From NCBI RefSeq assembly GCF_003460505.1, contig NZ_QTVG01000007.1, positions 194,019 through 258,018 of the forward strand: a DNA stretch of 64,000 nt, read 5' to 3'. Under the pieces are notes generated by a model that worked only from the letters and a program-made list of their open reading frames with translations, was not told the DNA's origin and did not search any database. A program made the position numbers and the translations under genes. This document shows, one piece after another, positions 17,397-26,153 of this stretch (position 1 is its first letter; every line of letters begins with the position of its first letter). The DNA comes from Eubacterium sp. AF36-5BH. GTDB lineage: Bacteria > Bacillota > Clostridia > Lachnospirales > Lachnospiraceae.

Positions 17397-18093
17397 AACC
17401 ATTTGCACATTCATATTGTCTTTTCAAAAAAGCCTTTTTAAACTCACTGACCTTCCTTCTTGATATATCTATATCATTACCGTTCTTCATATATATTACT
17501 GTGCCTTTTAGTGATTCTATTTCGTCCAGATTTACTATAAACGAATTATGGCATCTGTAAAACCATTTATTGTCCAGTTTCTGTTCCATCTCCGACATAC
17601 TGTCGTTACATCTTTTTACTCCCAATGTCGTATAAATCAGTACCCCATGTCTTTGTGCTTCAAAATAATAAATGTTTTTTAGCGCTACCTCCTGCTGTGC
17701 TTCTCCAACGATATTTAAGGTTATCTTTTTATCCTTTTCAAGCAATTTTTTTGCTGAATAAAACGCCTCTTTCAGCTCTTCTTTTAAATTCACTTTGTCC
17801 AAATATCTAAATGCATTTACGAGATAACCTCTTCTGCTCATTTCCGTATGTGTTGTTAATATCATAAAGATGGTATCCTTATTTTTCTCTCTGGCTTTTT
17901 TAATAGTTTCAAAGCCATCTAACTCATCCATTTCTATATCTATTAAAGATATATCATATTCATCCTTAGATTCCAAATAGGATATTGGATTGTCATACAC
18001 TGTAATCGCTATTTCATTTTTCATCTCTTCCTTAATGCATTCTTCTGCCTTTTCTCTCCAGTAAGCCTCATCATCAACTATTGCAATTTTCAT
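17395..18093 (-). CDS. AgrA-type response regulator B (REC-LytTR)
   Basis: This 232-residue regulator has a receiver domain (D7-D8, phosphoacceptor D52 in SLIDIEMD) followed by a LytTR domain (about 128-232; RHGVLIYT, FYRCHNSFIVNLDEIESL). It has the same size and layout as regulator A at 13052-13750. It starts 5 bp after kinase B ends, a translationally coupled arrangement. Likely targets by box identity are its own operon promoter (box at 19612-19641) and the 61-residue membrane protein gene at 17022-17207. Confidence 0.93.
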   Translation of the reverse strand: MKIAIVDDEAYWREKAEECIKEEMKNEIAITVYDNPISYLESKDEYDISLIDIEMDELDGFETIKKAREKNKDTIFMILTTHTEMSRRGYLVNAFRYLDKVNLKEELKEAFYSAKKLLEKDKKITLNIVGEAQQEVALKNIYYFEAQRHGVLIYTTLGVKRCNDSMSEMEQKLDNKWFYRCHNSFIVNLDEIESLKGTVIYMKNGNDIDISRRKVSEFKKAFLKRQYECANG

Positions 18094-18098
18094 GTTAT

Positions 18099-19382
18099 TT
18101 ACCTTTTTATAGAAATAGTTTCCATAAACTCTTCCTTTCCTATCTCTATGTATATAAGACCATTATTCCTTTCTACGCATTCTCTAACATTTTCAAGTCC
18201 GAAACCATGATATTCTCTGTCACTTTTTGTTGTAACCAGATTCTTATTTTTAAATTGTCCATTATCCTTATAGGTATTTCTTATGTTTATAATTATGTTT
18301 TCATCGTTGTATCTGCAATCTAAATAAATCTGTTTCTTTTTTGACTTACCTGCTGCTTCTATGGCATTACTTAAGATATTTGAAAATATTGTACATAAAT
18401 CATAAGCATCAATCCTACACTCTGCAGGTAAAACACCTGAAACTTTCATTTTTACACCTGAATCTATTGCCTGATAATAGTATTTATTCACTATTGCTTC
18501 CGCTATTCCGTTTCCGATGCTAACTGCATTTCCCAACTCATCTATTTTTATGTTTATTTTTTCTAAATAGTCATTTACTTCTTCATACTGTTTGCTATTT
18601 ATAAGTTTTGTAAGCAATTCTAAGTGATTTCTAACATCGTGTCTGAACTTTTTTGTGTTTTTTTCACGTTCTTCAAGATATTCATAATAGTTTTTCTGCT
18701 CCTTCAAGTACATTTTTGTTTCCAGTTCTCTTTCCTGAGAAACATTTTTTGAAACCTTAAGTAGAATTACTGCCCCCAATTGTATGAATATCCCAACTAT
18801 AACAGCTATGAACGCACCTGAAAATAGTAGTTTATGTTTTTCAGACAATTCAATTGTTACAACTTTTGCAACCGTCATCACCACAATGGAATTTACAACA
18901 ATTAGCACTGTCAGTAATACCAGATTTTTATATTCTATTTTTTTCAATCCGTATTGATAATGTTTCCTATAAATATAGCCTACCGTATAAATAAACATTA
19001 ACGATAAAACCGATGCCATAAGTTCTTCAAAGCTCTTAATGTCAAACGGTAAAAGTCCCCAAAAGAGTTTTACCAAAATTAAAAACATAGTGTCTATCAT
19101 AGACATCATAAATGGAATCCATATAGAAAATAAAAGCAGTAACTTTCTTTTTTCTGCATACCATATTCTAAACACTGCATATGTTGTAACAAAGTATACA
19201 ATTGAACCAATCTTCATTTTCTCATCAAAGTAAATAATACCTGATGCCAGTGCTATGATTGTAGCTATCAATATGATTTTATACTTATTAATTCTCTCTT
19301 CAAAATTTCCAAACAAATTCATTGCCATTATTATTTTTATAAAATGGCTGAAATCTGTTAATATTGCTATAAATAGATTCAT
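18099..19382 (-). CDS. AgrC-type sensor histidine kinase B
   Basis: This 427-residue kinase has about six membrane helices (residues 1-215), a coiled linker (YLKEQKNYYEYLEEREKNTK), the phosphoacceptor motif RHDVRNHLELL near residue 247, and a GHKL ATPase domain (NILSNAIEAAGKS, HGFGLENVREC). It is a paralogue of kinase A; the linker is nearly identical while the membrane part differs, as expected if the two sense different ligands. There is no agrB or agrD. A 13-codon ORF lies about 100 bp upstream, inside the leader. AGAGG precedes the ATG. Confidence 0.93.
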   Translation of the reverse strand: MNLFIAILTDFSHFIKIIMAMNLFGNFEERINKYKIILIATIIALASGIIYFDEKMKIGSIVYFVTTYAVFRIWYAEKRKLLLLFSIWIPFMMSMIDTMFLILVKLFWGLLPFDIKSFEELMASVLSLMFIYTVGYIYRKHYQYGLKKIEYKNLVLLTVLIVVNSIVVMTVAKVVTIELSEKHKLLFSGAFIAVIVGIFIQLGAVILLKVSKNVSQERELETKMYLKEQKNYYEYLEEREKNTKKFRHDVRNHLELLTKLINSKQYEEVNDYLEKINIKIDELGNAVSIGNGIAEAIVNKYYYQAIDSGVKMKVSGVLPAECRIDAYDLCTIFSNILSNAIEAAGKSKKKQIYLDCRYNDENIIINIRNTYKDNGQFKNKNLVTTKSDREYHGFGLENVRECVERNNGLIYIEIGKEEFMETISIKR

Positions 19383-19485
19383 ATATTCCTCTTGATGTTA
19401 CTAAGTTACATCCATTATAACAAAACAACCTTCATTGCAAAAGGAATATATATAATAACATTTTATATATTAATAATATGTGTTT

Positions 19486-19527
19486 CTAGAAAAATCTAAG
19501 AAACCATTTGTAAATGTATGAGTACAA
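19486..19527 (-). CDS. Candidate 13-residue aromatic peptide, leader of system B
   Basis: A TTG-initiated ORF of 13 codons (MYSYIYKWFLRFF) ends in TAG at 19486. GGAAGG lies about 7 nt upstream in a hairpin loop, and the TTG lies in the 3' arm of the stem. Length, position and the YKW core match the ORF before kinase A. Seven of 13 residues are aromatic. It is a candidate cognate signal for kinase B or a leader peptide. It is short with a non-ATG start, so chance is not excluded. Confidence 0.4.
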   Translation of the reverse strand: MYSYIYKWFLRFF

Positions 19528-19560
19528 TACTTTTCCTTCCCGTATATACTAAAGTATTGT
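19524..19560 (-). promoter_or_regulatory. 5' leader hairpin, system B
   Basis: Minus-strand ACAATACTTT (19551-19560) pairs perfectly with AAAGTATTGT (19524-19533). The loop AGTATATACGGGAAGGA contains the ribosome-binding site, and its first 11 bases are identical to the loop of system A while the stems differ. Stem change with loop conservation points to a functional RNA. Confidence 0.55.
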
Positions 19561-19572
19561 CCGTACAAGTAC

Positions 19573-19600
19573 ATATTACTTTTATTTTTTCTAATGTAAA
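19573..19600 (-). promoter_or_regulatory. Promoter of two-component operon B
   Basis: Minus-strand TTTACA (19595-19600) and TAATAT (19573-19578) have a 16-bp spacer, the same as promoter A, and are placed 11 bp from the LytTR box. Confidence 0.6.
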
Positions 19601-19611
19601 TGGTTTTTTCC

Positions 19612-19641
19612 TAAGTGTATGTCTTAATTTCCTAAATGGTA
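19612..19641 (-). promoter_or_regulatory. Tandem LytTR box, operon B
   Basis: Plus-strand TAAGTGTAT (19612-19620) and TAAATGGTA (19633-19641) are offset by 21 bp. The right half is identical to the box of the 61-residue gene. Confidence 0.65.
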
Positions 19642-19705
19642 TCAATATACGCTTAACAAAATAATTTATGAATAGATATAAGAAAATATAATCGAAAATA
19701 ACATC

Positions 19706-19726
19706 CTTCCCACAACTTGTGGGAAG
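19706..19726. promoter_or_regulatory. 21-bp palindrome
   Basis: CTTCCCACAA and TTGTGGGAAG are perfect arms around one central base. A third TTGTGGGAA-like half lies 3 bp to the right (19729-19737). No gene is nearby in the 19642-20042 stretch, which otherwise shows nothing recognisable. Function unknown. Confidence 0.4.
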
Positions 19727-20041
19727 ATTTGTGGGAAAGGTTTACATAACATTGATTTTTTCGAACCTTTTTCCTTCCAATTTAGTCTAATTTTTATTGA
19801 TGTTTTTTAATGTTGATGTTGTTGTTACATTAATTTTTTAATAATGATTTTAAAACTGAAATATGTAGATTGGTAGTTATTTTAAGATTGTATTTTTCAG
19901 GGGAAAACAAGTTACTTTTATGTTTCAGAGAAGTTTCTGGTTTTATAAGGGATTTTGCGGAATGTGCCTTTAAATAAGGCAGTGCACAGCTCGATTGCAC
20001 TTAGTTTCATCTCGCTGATGCGGCATTCGCCGCATTAAATA

Positions 20042-20103
20042 AAAAGAAAAAAGACGCTCTGTCTTGAATGCAAGCATTCAGACCATATCGTCCTTTTTCT
20101 TTC
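20042..20103 (-). terminator. Long imperfect hairpin beyond tRNA-Lys
   Basis: AAAGAAAAAAGACG (20043-20056) pairs with CGTCCTTTTTCTTT (20089-20102), and inside it GTCTTGAATGC pairs with GCATTCAGAC. Plausibly it ends the tRNA-Lys transcript. A smaller ATGCGGC/GCCGCAT-type hairpin lies beside it at about 20018-20036. Confidence 0.45.
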
Positions 20104-20182
20104 CATTTTACACTGCTCATTGCTTACGCACAAAGAAAAGTACCACCCCAGGCAATTTAATGTCCGAAACGGTACCCGCAAG

Positions 20183-20255
20183 TGCGCCTCCAGGGGCTCG
20201 AACCCTGCACACCCTGATTAAGAGTCAGGTGCTCTACCAAATGAGCTAGAGGCGC
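20183..20255 (-). tRNA. tRNA-Lys (anticodon CTT)
   Basis: A full cloverleaf is readable on the minus strand: acceptor GCGCCTC/GAGGCGC, D-arm AGCTC...GAGC, anticodon stem CCTGA/TCAGG with loop CTCTTAA (CTT), and T-arm with GGTTCGAGCCC. The discriminator is A. CCA is not encoded. The 3' end faces the accessory region, as is usual for island insertion sites. Confidence 0.95.
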
Positions 20256-20543
20256 TTGTTTTATTTTTGTCACTTCATCAGCGACAAGTGTTATTATATA
20301 CTAGCCTTCACACTTTTTCAAGAGTTTTTTCAAATTTTTTTAACTTTTTTGTAATTTTTTATTATTTTGCCTTACTTGATGTAGTTTCTACCTATTATAT
20401 ATAAATTTATTTTACCATAAGTACAACTTTTACCCTTGTACTTATTTCATTTTATATTTATACTTAACAGTGTCAAAAAGTTATTAGCCTACTTGTGCTT
20501 GCACAAAAGTGGGAAATAAAATTGAATTTTTTAGGAGACTTAT

Positions 20544-21824
20544 ATGAGCGATAACAAAAACAAATTCGAAGGTAACAGTAGATATTTTACTATTTGCATT
20601 TACAGCACTGTAACTGTTTTGATTATGGCTATTATTATTAGAGCTGTTTTCTTTTGGGAATCAACCTCAGCCACCCTTAATACTCTGTTATCTACTTTGT
20701 CACCTTTTTTTATGGGTATTTTAATTGCCTTTCTTATTAGCCCTCTTGTTTCTTGGATGAGAAAGACTGTTTTTAAGAAATGGCTTCACATTACAAATAA
20801 TGCATTAAACAGATTACTTGCAATTCTTTTTTCCTATTTGCTTGTTATTTCTGTTTTGGTAGTTGGCTTGGTTTATCTTATTCCTGAGATTATTGACAGT
20901 TTGACGCAGTTACTTGACAAAATGCCTGATTGGGCAAACAGTATTATGGATTTTATTAATAATCTTTCAAAAAGATATCCTGATATTGATTTTAAATATA
21001 TTCAGAATACCGTTACTAACGCTGATACTACTTTACAAAGTACATTAAGCAAATTCATTTCAACACTTACAACTACTATTGTTACAACCGGTGTTTCTGT
21101 TGTGAAGTTTGCTATTAATTTTATTGTAGCCATTATTGTATCATGCTACCTTATTATTGATGAAAAAATGCAGGCTCGTGGAATTAAACGTGTTGTTTTT
21201 GCATTTTTCAAAAAAGAACGTGCTGAAAGAATCTGGTATGTGACAAAACGTTCAATTAAAATTTTCAGTGATTTCTTTGATGGCAAAATGGTAGACTCAC
21301 TTATTATTGGTCTTTTATGTTTTGTTTCAATGATTGTAATTTCGTTCTTTGGTGTTAAAGGATTTTCCGATTGTGCTTTGCTTGTAAGCATTGTTGTTTG
21401 TATAACAAATATGATTCCATATTTCGGACCGTTCATTGGTGGTGTACCAAGTGTTTTACTTCTTTGCATTTACTCGCCAAAGAGTGCATTGGTATTCGCT
21501 GTTTTAATTATTATTATTCAGCAGCTTGATGGTAATGTTATTGGTCCAAAGATTCTTGGTGACTCAACAGGTCTTAGACCTTTATGGATTATTTTTGCCA
21601 TCACTATTGGTGGATGGTTTGCCGGTGTTATCGGTATGCTGCTTGGTGTTCCATGTGTTGCGGTTATTACCGGTTTAACTGAGGATGCCGTAGACAAACG
21701 ACTTAAAGAAAAGAATATAGACCTACCAATTTTAACTAATGAAAAAGTACGAAAAAATAAACCTAATAAAAAATTATATAATAAATTAAAAGATAGATTT
21801 AAAAATCAGACAGAAGAAAAATAA
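20544..21824 (+). CDS. AI-2E family transporter (PerM/YdbI type)
   Basis: This 426-residue membrane protein has an N-terminal helix pair, further helices to about residue 100, a soluble amphipathic segment (about 100-190), then a conserved C-terminal helix bundle (FFDGKMVDSLIIGLLCF, PYFGPFIGGVPS, QQLDGNVIGPKILGDSTGLRPLW) typical of the AI-2E/UPF0118 family. Members have been linked to AI-2 export, Na+/H+ exchange or lipid and peptide movement, so the substrate cannot be stated. The tail is basic. AGGAG precedes the ATG. It is transcribed alone and ends at the shared terminator before trmB. Confidence 0.92.
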   Translation: MSDNKNKFEGNSRYFTICIYSTVTVLIMAIIIRAVFFWESTSATLNTLLSTLSPFFMGILIAFLISPLVSWMRKTVFKKWLHITNNALNRLLAILFSYLLVISVLVVGLVYLIPEIIDSLTQLLDKMPDWANSIMDFINNLSKRYPDIDFKYIQNTVTNADTTLQSTLSKFISTLTTTIVTTGVSVVKFAINFIVAIIVSCYLIIDEKMQARGIKRVVFAFFKKERAERIWYVTKRSIKIFSDFFDGKMVDSLIIGLLCFVSMIVISFFGVKGFSDCALLVSIVVCITNMIPYFGPFIGGVPSVLLLCIYSPKSALVFAVLIIIIQQLDGNVIGPKILGDSTGLRPLWIIFAITIGGWFAGVIGMLLGVPCVAVITGLTEDAVDKRLKEKNIDLPILTNEKVRKNKPNKKLYNKLKDRFKNQTEEK

Positions 21825-21840
21825 ATTTTTACTATATAAA

Positions 21841-21881
21841 AGAGGAAAGATTAAGTTTTTTGCTTAACCTTTCCTCTTTTT
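21841..21881. terminator. Bidirectional terminator between permease and trmB
   Basis: AGAGGAAAG (21841-21849) and TTAAG pair with CTTAA and CTTTCCTCT (21869-21877), flanked by T/A runs on both sides. It serves the two convergent genes. Confidence 0.85.
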
Positions 21882-21895
21882 AACTTTCTAATAAA

Positions 21896-22534
21896 TTATC
21901 TTTTGGCAATTAGCTTGTGTATTGGATTTCCCATTTGTGAAAATTTGCTTTCGTATTCAGTCATAACATTTCCCTGCATTAATCTTTCATCATTATGTAA
22001 ATCCCATGTTTGTTCTATTAATTCCCAGCCGGCTTCCGGAACCTGCTCTAATGAAAACTGGAATAATAAATCATTGTCTGTTTTAAATTCAACAATACCA
22101 TCTTTTTTTAGAATTACATCATAACGTTCAAAAAACTGTTTTGAAGTTAATCTTCTTTTAGCATGTCTGTCCTTTGGCCATGGATCTGAGAAGTTTAAGT
22201 AAATTCTATCCACTTCACCTTTTTCGAAAACATCACAGATATATTCTGCTTCCATTCTTATAAATCTAAGGTTAGGTACTTCAATCTCTTCACATCTTTC
22301 GATTGCTCTAATAAGTACACTTGAATATTTCTCAATTCCAATATAGTTAATGTCTGGATTTTCCATTGCAAGAGTTGTAATGAACTTTCCCTTACCCATT
22401 CCTATTTCAATTCTAATAGGGTTGTCATTTCCAAACTCTTCCTTCCACTTTCCTTTAAGTTCTGTTGGTTCATTAATTGCCATATCGTTATCGGCAATGG
22501 CTTCTCTTGAACCGGGTACATTTCTTAATCTCAT
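21896..22534 (-). CDS. trmB: tRNA (guanine-N7-)-methyltransferase
   Basis: This 212-residue enzyme makes m7G46 in tRNA variable loops using SAM. The start at 22534 (MRLRNVPGSREAI) is chosen because AAGGAG precedes it; an in-frame ATG at 22564 lacks one. Family marks are the SAM loop IEIGMGKGKFI, the YIGIEKYSSVL segment, and NFSDPWPKDRHAKRRLT with the conserved Asp-Pro-Trp-Pro. Its length is normal. It is a single gene convergent with the permease. Confidence 0.96.
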   Translation of the reverse strand: MRLRNVPGSREAIADNDMAINEPTELKGKWKEEFGNDNPIRIEIGMGKGKFITTLAMENPDINYIGIEKYSSVLIRAIERCEEIEVPNLRFIRMEAEYICDVFEKGEVDRIYLNFSDPWPKDRHAKRRLTSKQFFERYDVILKKDGIVEFKTDNDLLFQFSLEQVPEAGWELIEQTWDLHNDERLMQGNVMTEYESKFSQMGNPIHKLIAKR

Positions 22535-22571
22535 GAATTTCTCCTTTTGCGTATATTTTAACAATTTTTAA

Positions 22572-22822
22572 AGTATTATATTCATATATTATTGTCTCTA
22601 AGAGATTTTATGATTAATTGCACAATTTTTCAAGTTTTTTATTGTAATTTCTTGTAAAAGTGCTAAAGTTAAATTGTGAGATTTATTACTCATGTATGAT
22701 TTTTAAATACCGGTACAAAAACCGGTTCTTTTATATTTACGGCATATTAATTTATAAAACTTCCTATATTTATCAAATGTTTTATGAATTTGTAATGCCA
22801 ATCAAAATAAGGAGGACCTACT
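22572..22822. other. Intergenic region before the V-ATPase operon
   Basis: This AT-rich stretch holds an ACCGGT...ACCGGT hairpin followed by TCTTTT at about 22707-22735, which may be an attenuator or terminator in the plus direction ahead of the V-ATPase operon. No gene is visible. Confidence 0.4.
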
Positions 22823-23146
22823 ATGAGTCAGGAACTTAACAGTATTATCGACCAACTTGCAAACATTGACTCTGCTTCTGCTAAGATAATGCAGAAAACT
22901 CAGGATGAAAAAGCCAAATATGCTGACTACATTAGCAAGGAAAAGCAGGCTTTTGACCAGAACTTAGAAGATCAGGTTAATGCGCAGGTTAATGAATACG
23001 AGAAGACTCTTGCAAAGGAAAGCGAAAAGGAAATCGCTAAATATCAGGAAGACTGCAACGCTGAACTTGCCAAGTTAGAGTCTGCATATAATGAAAAAAC
23101 TGAATCTCTTGCACAGGAGATTTTTAACAATATTATTAAGGAGTAG
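22823..23146 (+). CDS. V-type ATPase stalk-like coiled-coil subunit (G/H)
   Basis: This 107-residue, highly charged, Ala/Glu/Lys-rich protein is almost entirely predicted coiled coil. It is first in the V-ATPase operon, 3 bp before subunit C, behind an AGGAGG ribosome-binding site. In bacterial and archaeal V/A-ATPases the small coiled-coil subunit in this position (NtpF/AhaH/G type) pairs with subunit E to form the peripheral stalk, and that is the most likely role. Sequence identity is too low-complexity to name the subunit with certainty. Confidence 0.75.
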   Translation: MSQELNSIIDQLANIDSASAKIMQKTQDEKAKYADYISKEKQAFDQNLEDQVNAQVNEYEKTLAKESEKEIAKYQEDCNAELAKLESAYNEKTESLAQEIFNNIIKE

Positions 23147-23149
23147 TCA

Positions 23150-24205
23150 ATGAAATCAGGAAAACTCACTGCTTACAGTGGTATGACTACCAAAATAAGA
23201 GCTATGAAGAAACGACTGCTTTCTTCCCAACAATACGAAGAAATTACAGGACTAAAAACTGTGTCTGAACTACTTACTTATCTTCAGACTTTTCCGGCAT
23301 ACTCGGAAGTTTTATCCGGAATTGATTCTACTCAGGCTCATCGTGGTGAAATAGAAAGTCGACTGACTTTTTCAACTTATCATGATTTTTCCAAGATTTT
23401 TCATTTTGCAGGAACGTCACAGCGAAAATATTTGGAATTTTATTTTATGAAATATGAAATTGCCACATTGAAAGCCTGTATGCGCAATATTATGGACAGT
23501 CGTAGCAGCACTATACCAATGTTGGTAGACAAACACTTTAAGCGACATTCAAAATTAAATATTGATAATTTGGTTAATTCTAACACAATGGAAGAATTTA
23601 TAAGCAATCTAAATGGTTCTGTTTATGAGAAAGTAATTAAGGCGGTATCCAATTTGGAGAACCCTGTTTTATTTGATTACGAAATGTCTTTAGATTTATT
23701 TTTCTTTAGTTACATTTGGAATCATGCAGACTCATTTGTACCAAAGGGCGAGAAGAAATATTTTGTTAACTCCTTTGGTTCTCAGGTTGATTTGCTTAAC
23801 ATATTGTGGATTTACAGAATGAAACACTATTACTCAGTTTCTCATTCTCAAATCTACTCGTTTTTAATTCCAATATATTATAATCTTGACCGTTCTAACA
23901 TTAAGGCTTTTGTTGAATGTGAAAGTGATGGAGAATTTTTTGAACTTCTTAACAAATGCTATTATGGCAGAACCTACGGTTTTAATGATTATGATGATAT
24001 GGAAACACAATTTGGCAGCGTTTTAAATACCATATATATGAAAGATTTTAAAACTGCCCCATACTCTTTGGCAGCCATTAATGCTTACCTACATTTGAAA
24101 AGTTTGGAAGTTGCCAAAATTATTACTGCAATGGAATGTATACGATATGGTTATGACAGTGAAAACATTGCACACTATATTAATAGGAAGAAAGGGGTGT
24201 TATAA
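23150..24205 (+). CDS. ntpC: V-type ATPase subunit C (d-type)
   Basis: This 351-residue, mostly helical protein belongs to the V-ATPase C/AC39 (d) family, which forms the socket linking the central stalk to the K-ring. Recognisable are the N-terminal YSGMTTKIRAMKKRLLSS segment, LNILWIYRMKHYY in the middle, and a C-terminal LHLKSLEVAKIITAMECIRYG helix typical of the family. Its length is normal. The stop overlaps the subunit I start by one base (TAATG), indicating coupled translation. Confidence 0.92.
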   Translation: MKSGKLTAYSGMTTKIRAMKKRLLSSQQYEEITGLKTVSELLTYLQTFPAYSEVLSGIDSTQAHRGEIESRLTFSTYHDFSKIFHFAGTSQRKYLEFYFMKYEIATLKACMRNIMDSRSSTIPMLVDKHFKRHSKLNIDNLVNSNTMEEFISNLNGSVYEKVIKAVSNLENPVLFDYEMSLDLFFFSYIWNHADSFVPKGEKKYFVNSFGSQVDLLNILWIYRMKHYYSVSHSQIYSFLIPIYYNLDRSNIKAFVECESDGEFFELLNKCYYGRTYGFNDYDDMETQFGSVLNTIYMKDFKTAPYSLAAINAYLHLKSLEVAKIITAMECIRYGYDSENIAHYINRKKGVL

Positions 24206-26127
24206 TGATTGAAAAAATGAGTTTTGTCACTCTTGCCGGTCCCAAAACTGAGATTGATAATTTGGTAGAAAATTATTTAAGCAAGCATGACATTCATCTT
24301 GAAAATGCCCTAACGGAATTTAGTTCTAACGAACAATTTACTACTTTTTCTGAAGAAAATCCTTTTAAAGCTGCACTTAACAAAAGTCACGAGTTAATGC
24401 AACTTGTTAAGGAACCTGAAAAAGCTAAAGTTTCTAATATTGGTGTAAAGGATGCTGAGAAGTTCCTTTACAAAATTGATGACAGTCTGGCTGACGTTAG
24501 AAGTGAAATTGATGACTTAGACAAAGAAATAGAAAGTCTTAACACAGACTATGGCATTTTAGCACCTTTTAAGACACTTAATTATACTCTTAAAAGGATT
24601 TATGATATGGAATTTTTCAAATATCGTTTTGGTAGAATTCCAAAAAGCAGTTTCGACAAGTTTGAATCTTACTTAGATCCCGACATTAATGCGATTTTCA
24701 TATCAACTCTTAATGATACGGATTTTGTTTATGGTGTTTTCTTCGCTCCATTAGATTATTTTGATGAAGTTGAGAAAGATTTCCATAACATTAGATTTGA
24801 CGAAATAGCTATACCAAAGAAATATAAAGGCTTTCCTAATGACGAATGTTTGGAAATAGCTAATAAAAAAACTGAAATAGAAGAAAAGAAAAAACAAAAA
24901 GAACAGGAAATAAATCAGATTATCGAGAAGAATAAGGATAAACTGGTTTCAGCCATTAGACGAATTGAGTCAGCTTACAGCAATTTTGATGTTAGAAAAT
25001 TATCTGCTGTAACAAAAGATTCAGGCGTTACATTTCAGGTTCTTTGTGGTTGGATGACAAGTAAGGAAGCTAAAAAGCTTTTAAAGGAAACAGACAATGA
25101 CGTAAATGTTGTTTGTATTATAAGCGATGATGTTGAGGATCACAAAACAACTCCTCCAACTAAGCTTAAAAACTTTAAATTTGCCAAACCATTTGAACTT
25201 TTTGTTCGTATGTATGGCTTACCGGGTTACAATGAATTTGATCCTACCCTGTTTTTGACAATTACCTATGCACTTATATTTGGTGTAATGTTTGGTGATT
25301 TAGGTCAGGGCTTATGTTTAGTAATCGGCGGTGGCATTTTATACAAAGTTAAGAAAATGGATCTTGCCGGCATTGTTTGTGCCGCCGGAGTGTTCTCATG
25401 TATATTCGGTGCCCTGTTTGGAAGTTTCTTCGGTTTTGAATTTGAATCAGTTATAAAACCTTTGGATTCCATGATGACACTTCCATTTTTAGGTGAGATT
25501 AACATTGTTTTAGTTGCAGCATTTTTATTTGGTTCATTTATTATTTTAACAACCATGATTTTAAACATTGCTACAGCCATAAAACAAAAGAATTTAGGAA
25601 AAGCGTTGTTTGGACCTAATGCTGTAACAGGATTTATTTTCTACGGTAGTGTGATTCTTGTTATTCTCTTATACATGACAGGTCATCCATTACCTGGAAC
25701 TGCTTTGCTGGTAGTTATGTTTGTTATACCACTAATTTTAATATTCTTAGAGGAACCTTTGAAAAACATACTGGCAAAGAAGAAACCTATTGATGATTCA
25801 CCGGGAATTTTTGCAGCCACAGCATTTTTTGAATTGTTTGATTACTTAATCACTTATTTATCAAATGCCTTATCCTTCCTGCGTATTGGCGTTTTTGCAA
25901 TCAGCCACGCAGCCATGATGCAGGTTGTAATGACTTTGGCAGGTGCGGAAAATGGTGGCAGTGCTAATATTTTCGTTGTAATTATCGGAAACATCATTGT
26001 TTTAGCAATGGAAGGTCTTGTAGTTGGTATACAGGTTCTTCGTTTGGAATATTACGAAATCTTTGGTCGTTTCTATGAAGGAAATGGCAGAGAATTCGTT
26101 CCATATAGAAAAAGAAACAAAAAATAA
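24205..26127 (+). CDS. ntpI: V-type ATPase subunit I (a-type stator)
   Basis: This 640-residue stator subunit has a soluble N-terminal half of about 345 residues with two coiled-coil stretches (about 90-120 and 225-255), then a membrane half with seven or so helices starting at the TLFLTITYALIFGVMFGDLGQG motif. The C-terminal helix pair carries SNALSFLRIGVFAISHAAMM, which includes the essential stator Arg that faces the ring carboxylate. It forms the ion half-channels next to subunit K. Confidence 0.95.
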   Translation: MIEKMSFVTLAGPKTEIDNLVENYLSKHDIHLENALTEFSSNEQFTTFSEENPFKAALNKSHELMQLVKEPEKAKVSNIGVKDAEKFLYKIDDSLADVRSEIDDLDKEIESLNTDYGILAPFKTLNYTLKRIYDMEFFKYRFGRIPKSSFDKFESYLDPDINAIFISTLNDTDFVYGVFFAPLDYFDEVEKDFHNIRFDEIAIPKKYKGFPNDECLEIANKKTEIEEKKKQKEQEINQIIEKNKDKLVSAIRRIESAYSNFDVRKLSAVTKDSGVTFQVLCGWMTSKEAKKLLKETDNDVNVVCIISDDVEDHKTTPPTKLKNFKFAKPFELFVRMYGLPGYNEFDPTLFLTITYALIFGVMFGDLGQGLCLVIGGGILYKVKKMDLAGIVCAAGVFSCIFGALFGSFFGFEFESVIKPLDSMMTLPFLGEINIVLVAAFLFGSFIILTTMILNIATAIKQKNLGKALFGPNAVTGFIFYGSVILVILLYMTGHPLPGTALLVVMFVIPLILIFLEEPLKNILAKKKPIDDSPGIFAATAFFELFDYLITYLSNALSFLRIGVFAISHAAMMQVVMTLAGAENGGSANIFVVIIGNIIVLAMEGLVVGIQVLRLEYYEIFGRFYEGNGREFVPYRKRNKK

Positions 26128-26153
26128 TTTTAAACATCAGGAGGAATTTTAAT

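Noticed and set aside
13052..19642. agrB or agrD genes for the two AgrC-like kinases
   Set aside because: No AgrB-like membrane protease or AgrD-like precursor is visible around either operon; only the 13-codon ORFs are present.
20064..20249. Open frame of 61 codons on the plus strand
   Set aside because: It lies across the antisense of tRNA-Lys and a terminator hairpin, a common false call.
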